In this document: positions 35,620 to 47,140 of the stretch, piece by piece
Layout: the number at the start of each line of letters is the position of its first letter
Position numbering within the stretch: the stretch's first letter is position 1
NCBI GenBank assembly: GCA_017607445.1
Contig: JAEVHH010000005.1
Coordinates: forward strand, 2,733,001 to 2,797,000
Source of the DNA: Histoplasma ohiense
Lineage: Eukaryota; Ascomycota; Eurotiomycetes; Onygenales; Ajellomycetaceae
DNA length: 64,000 bases
Reading direction: 5' to 3'
Notes under the pieces: model-generated
Told to the model about the DNA's origin: nothing
The model's database searches: none
The model's input: the letters and a program-made list of their open reading frames with translations, nothing else
Made by a program: the position numbers and the translations under genes

Positions 35620-36600
35620 TCACCAGCACGTGTATGGTGAGATCGACACAGGGGTTCGTAATGGAGTAGGAGGCATCATTTGCTTGGTTGAAGAAGCTTT
35701 GACCTTAACTAACTCAAAATTCTTCAATGCTGTCAGCCATAAGCGGCCTGTGGCAGTCTTGACATCCATTTCACCGCTTTGAATAGCTTGCCTCAAGTGG
35801 AACCATGATCCTTTATCAGAAGAAGCTAGACCAACGTATTGGAATTCAAGGACCTTGCCGTTTAGATAAACCGGAAATCGGGGAAATGGACATGATGTTC
35901 CAGAAGCACCATTTATCGAGGCTTGGTTGTGATCTCATGAAAGACCAGGATGCCAAACGCCCAAGGGACTTGAAGGGAGATAGTGTAACACCAATGTCAT
36001 TTCCCGATTTGCTGTGTTTGACGCTTATATATTTGTGATGCCAGCATGCTCAAATGATATAGTACCTTCTTGAAGTCATGGAAAAGAAGGAATGTAGCTG
36101 CACTTGACAACTGATGGTCGCATATAGCAAAGTGAATATCAGTGCAATGGGATTATCCTTACCATATACTCTGCGTGCGAGGTCACCGGAAATGCAAAGA
36201 AGGTAGCCGGAGTGCCGAAGAAGCTCAGTGGCATAAATCTGTGGGAAAAGGAACGCGGTGTGAGAATCACCAATAGTTTTATATCGTTTTTTATCGAGGT
36301 GGATCCATTTCTTCAAGCTGTGGAAGTCATCAATGGCGGGTCTGAGATAAGGTCACTATCAGCCAACTCGTCAAAGGTGTATTCTATGTGAGCATCTGAA
36401 TGAAACGAGAACGAGAAACACAGCAATGACGTCATCGTCAATTCCGCCTTGAAACTTGTGCATCTACTGAGTAACGCTGACACAGGCCTCATAACCTGTT
36501 AGGCCACTGGGACAAAAGAGTTCGATCACCAGCGCCATGCTGGTAGTAGAGGGGAACGAACCAATCTAAAGCTTCAACAGAAACCCAATGCTGGATGGTT
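35620..36600 (-). pseudogene. Decayed gene of unknown family
   Basis: Protein-like segments follow one another on the minus strand but in different frames: QHWVSVEALDWFVP and TTSMALVIELFCPSG (about 36590-36505), MHKFQGGIDDDVIA (about 36463-36420), IEYTFDELADSDLIS, then PAIDDFHSLKKWIHLDKKRY and HTAFLFPQIYATELLRHSGY (about 36330-36190), and VYLNGKVLEFQYVGLASSD and LTALKNFELVKVKASS (about 35880-35670), ending at TGA 35620. Several one-base indels and stops separate them, although some gaps have splice-like ends. A second partial copy is at 29500-29581. No known domain is recognised. The segments sit next to the HNH relic, but a link in function is not shown. Confidence 0.45.
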
Positions 36601-36782
36601 GGATCACGTGTGTTATCAGCAAATTTCTCATGTGGTCAGACTCGTTGACCGTATTATAATATCAACGCGGGACATCGAAAAAGAGTCATCATTCGCAGCC
36701 AAAATATTTCCCTCTTTTCGTAACCCACCAAGGACTATTTTTGGACGGGACTTAACGCTAAAACAGCCATTCCGTCGCAATC

Positions 36783-38454
36783 ATGGCGACCGACCTCCCT
36801 GCGCAAGTATTAGATCTCCTCTCCTCCACCGACGACCCAATTCTCTCTACCAATAACTTCCCCACCGTGCCCACAATTGCTTTAAAAAGCGCTCTGGATC
36901 GTCTTAGATCCAGAGACATGATCATATATGAAACGATTGAACAGGATGAAGCAATATTATTGCCAGAAGCTGAAGGAATAGCAGCCAATGGCAGCCATGA
37001 AGCCAAGGTGTTTGAAGCTGTGAGAGCAGCACTCAATGGACTGAAAATAGCGGATCTACCAGATGTAGTTGGCAAGGAGGCCGCGAAAGTTGGGGCTGGA
37101 AATGCATTTAAGAAGGGATGGATTAAGAAAGATAAGGACCTTTTGAGGTCGGCCACAGACTCAATCGAAGACACCACTCGGGAGCAACTTGTGGTTATAC
37201 AGAAGACAAAAACGTACCCCGATCCTAAAGTCTTAGCGGACTTGCGAAAGCGGAAACTTCTCACAATGCAGAAGGTTTTAAGTTTCAGAATATCAAAAGG
37301 GCCCAAATATGCGAGAGAGCTTGTCAAGGAGGAAACCGATCTTACAGTTGATATGCTTTCGAATGGATCGTGGAAAACGGCAAAATTTAAGCCTTACAAT
37401 TTCAATGCTAAGGGCGCGTTAACACCCAGCGGTGCTCTGCATCCACTGAACAAAGTGCGCCAGGAATTTAGACATATTTTCTTCGAGATGGGTTTCGAGG
37501 AGATGCCAACGAATCGTTATGTCGAGACCGGCTTCTGGAATTTCGACGCTCTCTATGTCCCTCAACAACACCCTGCCCGTGACCTTCAAGATACCTTTTA
37601 TATCTCAGACCCCGCCAGGGCAGATAAGCCACGTGAAGATGATCTCTCTGACATTCACGTCGCAAATGCTGGAAAAGCAACGGGGGGATCTTCGAACACC
37701 GGCAAAACCAAGCCTCTCGACTTTGAGCAATACTGGAACAATGTACGCGCTGTACATGAATCTGGTAAATTCGGGTCAATTGGCTACCGGTATCCATGGG
37801 ATCCCGAAGAATCGCTCCGCCTCGTCCTTCGAACCCACACCACCTCTGTTTCCACTTATATGCTGCACAAACTAGCTGCAAACCCTAGACCGGCCAGGTA
37901 TTTCAGTATTGACCGGGTGTTCCGAAACGAGGCAGTTGATGCTACACATCTAGCAGAGTTCCACCAGGTTGAGGGTGTGATCGCTGATTTTGGTCTCACG
38001 CTGGGTGGCTTGATTGGCTTCATGGAAGTCTTCTTTGCCAAGATGGGAATTCACGGGCTTAGATTCAAGCCGGCATATAATCCTTACACAGAGCCGAGTA
38101 TGGAGATTTTTGGCTACCATGATGGCTTAGGAAAGTGGGTAGAGATCGGCAACAGCGGGATGTTTAGACCGGAAATGTTGGAGTCAATGGGTCTGCCACA
38201 AGATATGAGAGTGTATGGATGGGGATTGAGCTTGGAACGACCTACTATGATCAAGTAAGTTGGATAATCGCCCCCTAATATTATTGCAACCCCTTCAAAG
38301 TCCTATCCGTAGAGAGAGTAAGATTGGTCAAGACTAACCCGGGACACTATTCGTTTACAGATATGGCGTAAGCAACATTCGTGAATTGCTTGGGCACAAA
38401 GTAGATCTCAACTTCATCGAAACGAACCCGGCAGTCCGGCTCGAAAAGGATTAG
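36783..38454 (+). CDS. frs2: Phenylalanyl-tRNA synthetase alpha subunit, cytosolic
   Basis: Catalytic alpha subunit of the cytosolic (alpha-beta)2 Phe-tRNA synthetase, which attaches Phe to tRNA-Phe. Exons 36783-38254 and 38361-38454 (donor GTAAGT, acceptor TTTACAG) give 521 residues, the usual size for the eukaryotic subunit. The N-terminal winged-helix repeats (about 1-200) bind tRNA. The class II core follows with GALHPLNKVRQEFRHIF (motif 1 region, about 215), RYFSIDRVFRNEAVDATHL (motif 2, about 373) and GLSLERPTMIKYG with GVSNIRELLGH (motif 3, about 480-505). The loop around residues 275-315 is low in conservation and contains a Gly/Ser/Thr stretch. The gene is convergent with rps21. Confidence 0.97.
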
Positions 38455-39749
38455 TATGCACTATAACAGTAGGGTTTTGTGTTTTGGCGACACATTCGAA
38501 GAGGAGAAAGAAAAAAGGAGGGGGAGAGAGGAGAAATTCTGAGAATATGTGTTGCTTTCGCGGAAATTTTACGAATCATTAGAGGATACGAGCCCAGTTC
38601 TCCATGAGTGTTGATGGGTGATTTTCTGATTGCTCCCTGTCCCATGGCGGAGGGATGATATGGAAACGAATAAAAATCATAAAATCAAATCCCGCATAAT
38701 ATTCTTCATATCATATTCCCTCCCGACAACTTCATTTTTGAAAGTATATTTGAACAAAAATGCATGGAGTAACTAAATACGTAGGTAGCAGGAAACCTAC
38801 CTTATGTAGGAAAGAGGATGGAGGGCATAACTTATGGTTACCGACTCGATTTTTACCGACAAACATCACAGTTTTTATGCTATCTTCAAGGGCAATAGGC
38901 GATGCGAAAACATGACATGTCCCGCCCGTATCTGTGCTCTGACCAGTGACCTTGCGTATCACAGCTCTTCAGCAGACGGGTATTTCGGAAAGAAATCAAT
39001 GATCTCCCCCAGCTATGATTTGATTTTTTTTGACTTTTTCATCGCAACCCGCCTCAGTCATTGACCGCGAAAATCGCCCGTTCCACTATGGAGTTGTGGA
39101 TTTTTGCGGTGGGCCTGAGGTGTGGTTTTGCTGCCAGGGTTTAGGGAGTTTAAAGGGGAAACGGTTAAAGGAAAGATAGAAAGAAAAGAAAACCTGGTGA
39201 GAAAGAAAGTGAGTTGGATAGATTCCTAGGAAAATTTTGGGTCTCGGAAAAATGTGTGTATTGAAATTGATTTCTCGTAGGCGGACGATAAGGTTCGAGA
39301 ATATTGGACTTCCCAATTTCCTCTATTTTGGGCTTTATGGTTCAGAAAATGCATGATTTTGATTTCGTATATTTCTCCGTTAAAGTACGTGGGTCTGAAC
39401 CGAGCGAGTCACTTCACTGTTGGTAGACAAGAGGATTGGTAGGCATTTTTAAGAACGATAATAAGAAATAGGTCTTTATTTAAGAGCCTCGAAAAAAAAA
39501 GAACTCCAGAATATTCCCAGGAATTTTCTTTATTTCGCTCATTTAATGGTTATCTATAGATAAAGGCATAACAATATCAGCAAAATCCCATTTCTCTCCC
39601 TCTCACCGCAGTCAAGTGAAAATAGATTTCGGGAAGTACTCACCATCACAACATTCCCATCCACAAGGGGTCCCTTAAACCAGCCTAAGAAAAAAACGAA
39701 AAGGAAAAAGAGCATAAAAGGGAAAGCCAAATTTATCCTCCATTTTCCC
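38455..39749. other. Convergent 3' spacer between frs2 and rps21
   Basis: No gene is seen. Short frames on both strands have no motifs. Confidence 0.5.
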
Positions 39750-40203
39750 TCAACGCTGGGAGCTCGCGCTCCATACATTTTTCAAGAACCCATCCCGTTG
39801 CGCCAGACGGTTCAAGCTGTCATCACTCTCACCCCGGGCCCGTACGAATCCGCAGAGAGCATATACTTGATTCTCGCCGGTGTATCGGCCGTTCTCGTCA
39901 ACTTTGGCAATGCTAATTTGGACGGAGGCATGATCCTTAGCCTTGATGATGCGGTTTGTGGCGCTGCATTTGCGAGGCACGTAACTATATGGATTGGAGT
40001 GAAATTTGCGGTTAGAAACGGGAATTTTTAATTTCTCAATGGGAATTTTTTTGGGGCAATTGCTCCATCCATATGCTGAGGGTAGATTATTTTTTGTCTT
40101 CGATTGAGAGAGCGGGCAAGATTTTCTATCCTCCACGGAAGCGTGGAAATTCGGGAAAGTGTCATACGTACAGGTCAACGATTTTCCCCTGTTCGTTTTC
40201 CAT
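39750..40203 (-). CDS. rps21: Small ribosomal subunit protein S21 (eS21)
   Basis: Component of the 40S subunit needed for 20S pre-rRNA maturation and translation. Two exons, 40203-40172 and 39984-39750, give 88 residues. Exon 1 encodes only ten full codons (MENEQGKIVD) and ends inside codon 11 at a GTACGT donor. Exon 2 starts after ATATAG and encodes PRKCSATNRIIKAKDHASVQ, VDENGRYTGE, ALCGFVRARGESDDSLNRLA and a C-terminus typical of ascomycete S21. Length and sequence agree with the family across its whole length. The small size and split first exon make it easy to miss by ORF scanning. Confidence 0.95.
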
Positions 40204-40586
40204 TTTGGCGAATTTGTGTGGATTTCCGGGGAGTAAGCGGTATTGAGAGGGGCCTTGCTTGGTTCTTGATCGTTGAAGTCTGCGATGATTTTCTTGGGTT
40301 GTGTGTTGAGATAAAGCCAAATTGAGATAATTGTGGGTCATGTGACATGACTCAATCTTTTTGGGTTTGCTGTTCGTGAAATTAGCAGCAAAGGTGCGTG
40401 GTAATTTGTCGCGTCCAGCCATATCAGGCAATGTCTAGGTCTAGCCCTTGATCCCCTTTAGAAAGGATTTTTGGTTCATGGAGATTATACAGATAGAAAA
40501 CGTGGCAGAAGTGCTTTAATGCTTTAACCAAATTGTACATGTTGGTTCTGTTACGGTCTACATACAAGGTTATCTCAACTTCAAAC
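40204..40586. other. Promoter/leader of rps21 and 3' region of the Nudix gene
   Basis: A short spacer between two co-oriented minus-strand genes. No gene is seen. It should contain the rps21 promoter; no classic TATA box was noted. Confidence 0.4.
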
Positions 40587-41810
40587 TCATAGAGAGCTCT
40601 GTGCAGGTTTCTTTCCAAGGACAACCTCATTTCTCCACCGAACCTCCACCTCCCTCGGTCCCTCTTTGCAAAACCGGACTAGTACCACTCTATCCGGCTC
40701 CCCCTTCTTCGCTGAGCCTTGAAGTTCAGGCCCAACGTAATCCAATCTAAGTATGCTTCTCCCATCAGTTGCGTTCCCGATTGTTGTTGGAGAGATAAAT
40801 TTATCAGTCCAGGGGGGAGACCCTGAATGCACAAATTCGACCAATTCAGCGCGGCGCCTGGTAGACTCTTCTTTAGAAACTGCAGTCGCGCTTTCCCCGG
40901 GCTTCTCGAGGAATTGAGCGACGAAGGATAGTAGGAAAACCTGTGGGGGAAACATTATCACATCCCCATTCTTAGCGAGTCGTAACCACTCCGATGCATG
41001 GAGAAATCTGGCCTCAGTAATCTCTAACCCGCCGTCCGATGTGGGCGCTTGGACCTCGCTCTCTTCGCTGCCGATGATACTCTTGGACTCTGGAGACAAC
41101 GGCAGGAAGTAGAGGTACATCTGTGTAGTGTAACGTCTTTGGTTCGTTGTTGGCGTAATCCAGTGTGTGAACGGAATGAGTGGGTCTATCTGACACAATA
41201 AGGAGACAAAGATGTTGTCTTTGGTTAATCTAACTTTATCCAGCCAGGAAAAAGGGGTATTTGCATTTTTGGATTTCATAGTTCAATGTATCTGACCAAT
41301 ATCCGGTTCGGCAGCTTCATCTATGCCCGCCAGCCACTGGTTGAATGTGATTTTGTTATTGTGGATTGCATGCCTCCCGATCTCCCTCTGGTCCGCATCT
41401 ACGTGGATCATTTTGCCGGTTCTCTTATTTTTCGCAAGGAGGATACCACTCTCTTCGAAGAGTTCGCGGATCGCTGCTCTTCGGTAATGGGGGCCTTCAT
41501 TGTGGCTGTCCGAGTGGCCTGCCGGTGGGAAATCGCCGTCTTGCGAGGATATATTTCCTCCAGGAAAAACATGAGCTGACGGGAAGGATGAAGACGTTTG
41601 CACGCGATGCAGCAATAGGACTTCGTTTCGAGGCGAAATGAGGATGACACTAGCATGTAGGCAAGTTCATTAACTCCCAGTCTTCTTGCCCACTGTAAAA
41701 GAAATCATGTAGATTTATTCCCATCAAGGAGGTCGGCATTTGCAAAGAACTGACCTTGCGCTCGGCTTTGGGATGGTGTGATCAACCTCGGTTTCTTTTG
41801 GAGGAGCCAT
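40587..41810 (-). CDS. Nudix hydrolase, NUDT19-like (probable CoA/acyl-CoA diphosphatase)
   Basis: NUDT19/RP2p-type Nudix proteins hydrolyse coenzyme A and acyl-CoA to 3',5'-ADP and phosphopantetheine in peroxisomes or mitochondria. Exons 41810-41755, 41649-41297 and 41218-40587 give 346 residues. The Nudix box is split as in NUDT19: HVFPGG, then an insert, then RRAAIRELFEESGIL. IPFTHWITP and a Tyr/Phe-rich strand follow. The donor of intron 1 is GTCAGT. The intron 2 acceptor (AAAG at 41219) was chosen for phase; the better-looking TGTCAG 28 bases downstream would break the frame. An in-frame ATG at 42017 would add 69 residues with a basic, mitochondrial-presequence-like stretch. The C-terminus ends SSL, a weak PTS1-like tripeptide. 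Confidence 0.85.
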
Positions 41811-43665
41811 CCTTCGATACTGGGGAACTCTCCGAACAATCGAGTAGTGGGCTTCCTGGCTGAATCGGCGTGTGACCTGAAGATACAAATAATTCGATAC
41901 ACTTGTGCATTTATTGGCCGCAGGACAAAGAAATCTAAAGCCGTTGAGGGTCAATCGCAGAGTAGTGTGCAGTTGATTTGCGTTCCAAGGAAATTGAAAA
42001 CATAGGGAGGGAAGCATAATAACTACAGGCGGAAAGGGGAGGAAATATCATAAGTATTACTCCGCCGGACCGCCTGTCGTTGTTCCGATGGGACATTAAG
42101 CTCAATCTTGACCTGGTGTTTGCAGAGGGGAGAAGGTTGTTTTATTAGCCGCGTTTAAATATCTCCCAAATGAATATCCGAGGTCCACAAGCATCTCGGC
42201 ATTGGAAATTCGACCTGTGCCAGCTCAGATTCATTCTTCAGGAGCTTCCTGGCTAACCTCTGGGAAATTTGTTTGCTGAGCGAAATGACCTAGAAATGGA
42301 TGAAACGAAAATGAGGCCACAGTCATCAAACCAACTATGTGAAGTTTATAAGAGGTCAAAGGCGGCCATCTAGGCAGGTAAATATGCCCGTTCATACAAC
42401 CCTCTCCAACATGACCCCACATGCATCCTGCCGCTCTAGATACTGATAAACGTGTAGCAATGACTTGTAACAATTATGTCTAACAACACTAGCTAGCTGT
42501 CTTGCTACCTACTCAATATTCAACTGATTGCTAATAGAATAAAGATCTCCATTCAAGTAGATAGTCCTAACTAGCTAGATGCCTATCTGCTTGATGCTCA
42601 CTACATTCATCATTCATATTAGAATGGAGATTTCTATCGAGCAAGCTTACTACTTGCCCACCCACTGTATATTCTATCACCTACATAAGTTGCAGCACTT
42701 CACTCTGTTTTTGCCTGCAGTTTCCATAGGCGCTGCAATGAGGATCTAGACTCTACAGATCATTTGCCCCTAGAATTTGACAGCACATTTACCACCTCCA
42801 GCAATATTCTATACTGTTTTAAAGATATCAAGAAGAATAGATTGTGTTAAGAATAATAGATACATTATGAGAAGAATGGAAGAAGACTGATTTGATGATG
42901 GATGGTTGATTAGACGGAGCGAAGCGAAGTCTAACAATCATACGAAGCTCCGGCTGAAGTTTCAATGATATTGTTGGTGTAATGGAGATTTTTGCAGCTC
43001 GGATTGGTCTAAATTCTGGATAATTCCCCCTTTTATTTCTGTACTGGATACTTGACATCAGCAATTGGCTTAGATAGCCCCTATTCTTACCCCTGAATTA
43101 TATGCCTCCCTACCTACCCACCTGCCTCCTCAATATCCAACCAGTCTCTATGAGAATAAACACCACCATCTAGCTACCCACCTACCTACCTATCAATGCT
43201 AGGTTACTAGCTGACTCTCTGCTTGCCTACCTGCCTACCTCTCTACTGACCTGCTTGAATGAATGATATCCAGCAATGATATCCAGTGATGATATCTGTA
43301 ATGATATTCTTTAATAGCAACATAATGAATAATAAAACTTCGCACTTTCGCACCGTCCTGCCCAGCTGTATGTTTCATGAATCTCCTGCTATAGAGTGTT
43401 GTGCCCGAGCTGTCCAACCCTTTGAGGCAATTAAAGATGCCTTCATCCCCTGGGACTTAGAGGTTCGTTTGCCCACCCCCAGAAGGGGGGTGATAAGGGC
43501 AGGCTGCCCCTAGTAGATATATATATATATTGAGAATTTATTTATATTACATGCCGTGATGATGATTATTTCACAGGATTTAAATAAAAACACATCTAGT
43601 TCGAATTCATGACTGCTGATAATCACACAAAAGTATGTCTTATGATCCAGATCATTCATCACTCA
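41811..43665. other. Spacer with repeat-like DNA
   Basis: The first 200 bases may be coding if the Nudix gene starts at 42017. Beyond that, CTAC/CCTAC-rich low-complexity DNA (about 42480-42680 and 43090-43260) flanks a probable solo LTR. No gene is seen. Confidence 0.45.
42845..43057. mobile_element. Probable solo LTR of a retrotransposon
   Basis: A roughly 213-bp segment begins TGTTAAG and ends CTTGACA, which are inverted with one mismatch as in LTR ends (TG..CA). Internal GC content differs from the flanks. No internal retroelement ORFs and no exact 5-bp target duplication (flanks GATTG and TCAGC) were found, so it is either old or misidentified. Orientation is not set. Confidence 0.35.
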
Positions 43666-44640
43666 TTAATCAAGCAGAAATTCTAAAAATGCCTTCCCAA
43701 CCAATAATCCATCATGCTCATTCCCAAGTCTAGCCACTCCATCCTCATAAATCTCTGAAGAAAATATGCCTGCATCGTGTCTTGCATCCAGTATCTCTGC
43801 AACAATGTCCTTGGTGAATTCAGGGTGGCCTTGCACGGATATAAAATGGCCAGGCATATACATGCCTTGTACATCACATATAGATGAGGAGCCAAGCAGG
43901 GTAACATTAGAGGGGCAGTAATGGACTACATCGCGATGCATTTGTTGAAGACACTGTTGTTGTTTGTCAGTAGAAAAATTTATCTGGGTTGGGGGAAGTA
44001 TCAGCAATTTGAGAAAGAGGGAAAAACAAAGGAGACACCTACCAATTTGTTCGTACCGAATAACTCTTTTCCTTTATCTGTAAGATTCATATCGTGCACT
44101 GAAATCTCCCATCCTTGCTCATTGGGACCAACTTTTGCTCCCAGCGCTCTCCCTAGGATTTGATGTCCAAAGCACACACCAATAATTCGGACTCGATCTT
44201 GTGTGAGGATCTTGGAGATAAAATCAACTAGTCTGTTTATCCAAGGTATATCATCGTACGAATTGTGTTCTGTGAGTATTCAGTTTGTTTATTAGTACAA
44301 GAATAAAAAATGCAATGATAGTATTATTGATCGATCCTGGAATTAACTAGGATAAAGCAGAGGGCTAAGAAGGTATTTAAAAATGAATACATCACCTACT
44401 TGACCCAGTTATTAATACAGCATCAATGTTCTCCAAGCTTGGGTATTTATCACTCTCAACAACATCCCATTTTGAAATCTCAAGTTCAGTGACTGGATTG
44501 ATTTTGTCAGACTGATTCAGCAGTTTGACACTGGCTTGGAGTAGGGACTCAAAGACACCGCCATAGCTTCCATACCTGGACTTTGTTCTGTCCAGTGGTG
44601 TGTCGCATTCAAGCACAGCAATGCGAAGTGGGGTGGACAT
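43666..44640 (-). CDS. Class I glutamine amidotransferase-domain protein
   Basis: Stand-alone GATase1-like protein related to yeast YLR126C-type proteins; exact substrate unknown. Exons 44640-44400, 44269-44043 and 43983-43666 give 261 residues. The nucleophile elbow is present as GVCFGHQILGRALG (catalytic Cys about 115) and the catalytic His in SVQGHPEF (about 205). The N-terminus LRIAVLECDTPLD and the following VLITGSS strand also fit the fold. Both donors are GTAGGT. It lies 0.6 kb downstream of IMP dehydrogenase on the same strand. It is not GMP synthetase, since the ATP-pyrophosphatase domain is absent, so no pathway link is implied. Confidence 0.88.
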
Positions 44641-45218
44641 GAAAGCTGGTTCACTGAAAATAAAGCAGAGTGAAGGAGATATAAATAGAGTTGATTTTAA
44701 TGTTATGAGTAGAATGTTTTGTATGTGGTGAATGAGTCAAATCAATATGCTCTGACAGGGAAGCAAGTACTAGCACGAAGGTGTGCGTTGCGCTAGTCCG
44801 TAATAGGTAGTCTAATGGACATTGAATTACAGACCGCAAAATTACACTGACTGGGTTATGAGAGGATCCTGTTAGCGGTATACTGATAGTGGGAAATGAG
44901 TTGCGATTGGCAAGGGCGAGGGAATTTATATGACACAATATCATCTTCATTCTCGACACGATTTTCGTCGAGACAAGTTTCAATTATGAATAAACGACAT
45001 TGATACAAGTGTCTGTCGATTAACATAAAGGACATGAACGGAAAACCATGAAACTCATAAAAATTTTCCAGGACAATCAAAGAACAATTGAGTATCGAAC
45101 AGTGAGTAATTACCATATCCACCCTTCCAAACAAACTCCAATAACAAAATTTGATCCCTTTTTCTCAAAATGGAGACTGGAAATCTGTAGTGAGATCTAT
45201 GCATCGAGCTTTGCTTTT
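44641..45218. other. Spacer between IMPDH and the amidotransferase gene
   Basis: 3' region of IMPDH and promoter of the amidotransferase gene. No gene is seen. Confidence 0.45.
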
Positions 45219-47140
45219 TTAAGAATACAACTTCTTGTCGAAGCTGTGCAGGCCATGGACGCCACCCTCAGCCTGAGCACTGACACTGCGCACCTCAAAC
45301 CTAACGGTGCCAGCGGCGACACCATCGTGAAGCTCTTTCAGGCTTTTAACCCCGATATCCTGAAGGGAGTGCTGGATACCGGCCATGAGGTACGGCACGA
45401 ACTTTGTCACAGAACCGCGATCCAAAACTGAGCCCGAAACACCCTGGGCTACGAGGAGTCTGTCCGATTCCGAGAAGTATCGTGCAGTGCCGGCATTGTT
45501 TGCTTGGCCCCCTTTGCCGCCTCCAGCCTTTTTATCCTCCATCGCGTCGATGCTTCCCATTCCCCGATAAGCCTTGACGAGCTGGCCTTCTCTGCTGACG
45601 AAGTAGGAGCCAGGGGATTCAGTAGTACCAGCCAAGAGCCCACCCATCATAACGGTGGTGGCGCCCATCGCTAGGCCTTTGACAATATGGCCAATATTCT
45701 GAATACCGCCATCCGCAATGCAGGGGACTCCGAAGCGTGCAGCAAATTGGGATACACTGCGCACAGCTGCGGCTTGGGGTCTCCCGACGGCCATAACTTC
45801 TTGTGTGATGCAAGCACTTCCGCTGCCCATACCAATACGGAGACCATCTGCACCTGCGGCAATAAGGGCAGCTGCTTGGTCTCTGGTGACAACATTGCCA
45901 GCAATGACGTCAAGTTCGGGGTAAGTTTCCTTTACATATTTGATCATCTCTATCTGATAGATGCTGTTGCCCTGGCTGCTATCCAAGATGACAATGTCGA
46001 GACCAGCCTCTACCAATTTCTGGAGCCTTTCTTTGTCCTCGGGACGGGTGCCTATGGCGGCTGCGCAGATAAGTTGCTTGGAGTGCGGAAGCTTGGAAGC
46101 AAGTGGGTAGTGAAGGTTCTTCATGAGATCGGACCTTGAAAGGAGAGAAACGAGGTTACCATCGCTGTCGACAATAGGAAGTTTTCCTTTTTTGGAACTC
46201 CTTAGAACCTCGTTTGCTTCGGCGAGTGTGGTCCCCGAGGGGGCTGTAACGAGGTCGGTAGTCATGACAGCTGTGACAGGGTCTTCACCAGTAGGATGGA
46301 ACTGGATGTCTCTGCTGGTGATCATTCCAATCAGTTTCGAAGGGAGAGTTCCATTTTCTGTATCAAGAAATGCTAGTTAGCGGAATTCAGAGTACAAATC
46401 AATTTACAATAAAATGTCGACTAAATATAAGTCTCAGAATAAAAATACGGATTCTCCATAGCAGCTTTCGCGGCTGCAGATGAACGAAAGTTAAAAAATA
46501 AAGAGTGAAATCATCATTGCAAGCCTAAAGTTTGGAACCACCACGGAAATACGAAATAGCAACTAACCTGTGACTGGGAATCCACCAAATCCCCATTTCT
46601 CCTTCAGAGCCTTGGCCTCTGCCACCGTTGTCGTCGGGGACAGAACAACAGGCTCCAATATGAACCCGTTTTCATACCGCTTGACCTTTCTTACCATATT
46701 TGCTTGGTCCTCTGCAGAGCAGTTATGGTGGATCACACCAAGGCCACCAAGAAGAGCCATATGGATAGCCATCGAGTGTTCAGTTACCGTGTCCATCGGC
46801 GAAGAAAGCAGGGGGGCTTTCAAGGTGATTCGTCTTGTGACAGGAGTTTCGAGAGAAACGTCGGATGCGGGGAATCCTAATATAGAACCCGGTCAATTAG
46901 GTCTTCAAATATGTATCCTTTTGAAGATTATTCCGAACCAATGTATCCTGGAAGGATCAGGAAATCATTATAGGTCAGTGCTCCCCGCTTCTCGGAATCT
47001 ATCAATTGATTGATATCCAGGCCATCACCAGCATAATCGCTTTTCAGGACTTCCAGCGCCTTTGTGTGGTCCAGGAACGCTGAGTTGCCCGAGAAACGCT
47101 CATAAGCGCTCCCCGATGCGTCTCCATTGGAAATTGGCAT
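45219..47140 (-). CDS. IMD: Inosine-5'-monophosphate dehydrogenase
   Basis: Oxidises IMP to XMP with NAD+, the committed step of GTP synthesis, in the cytosol; the family is the target of mycophenolic acid. Exons 47140-46939, 46876-46568 and 46357-45219 give 549 residues. The (beta/alpha)8 core opens with LTYNDFLILPGYIGFPASDV. Two CBS domains occupy about 125-245 (ENGTLPSKLIGMITSRDIQ, GKLPIVDSDGNLV). The catalytic loop GMGSGSACITQEVMAVGRPQ places the nucleophilic Cys at about 353. SDRLLVAQGVSGSV belongs to the flap region, and YRGMGS and the C-terminal HSF are present. The first donor is GTTCGG, a weak site, but phase and family alignment support it. A 739-bp divergent promoter is shared with the IQGAP gene. 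Confidence 0.97.

Noticed and set aside
42530..42645. Short inverted similarity (AATGGAGAT-type) that might be transposon ends
   Set aside because: Imperfect, short, and no transposase or target duplication.
43666..47140. Functional cluster of IMP dehydrogenase with a GMP-synthetase-like amidotransferase
   Set aside because: The amidotransferase lacks the ATP-pyrophosphatase domain of GMP synthetase, so adjacency is not evidence of a purine pathway cluster.
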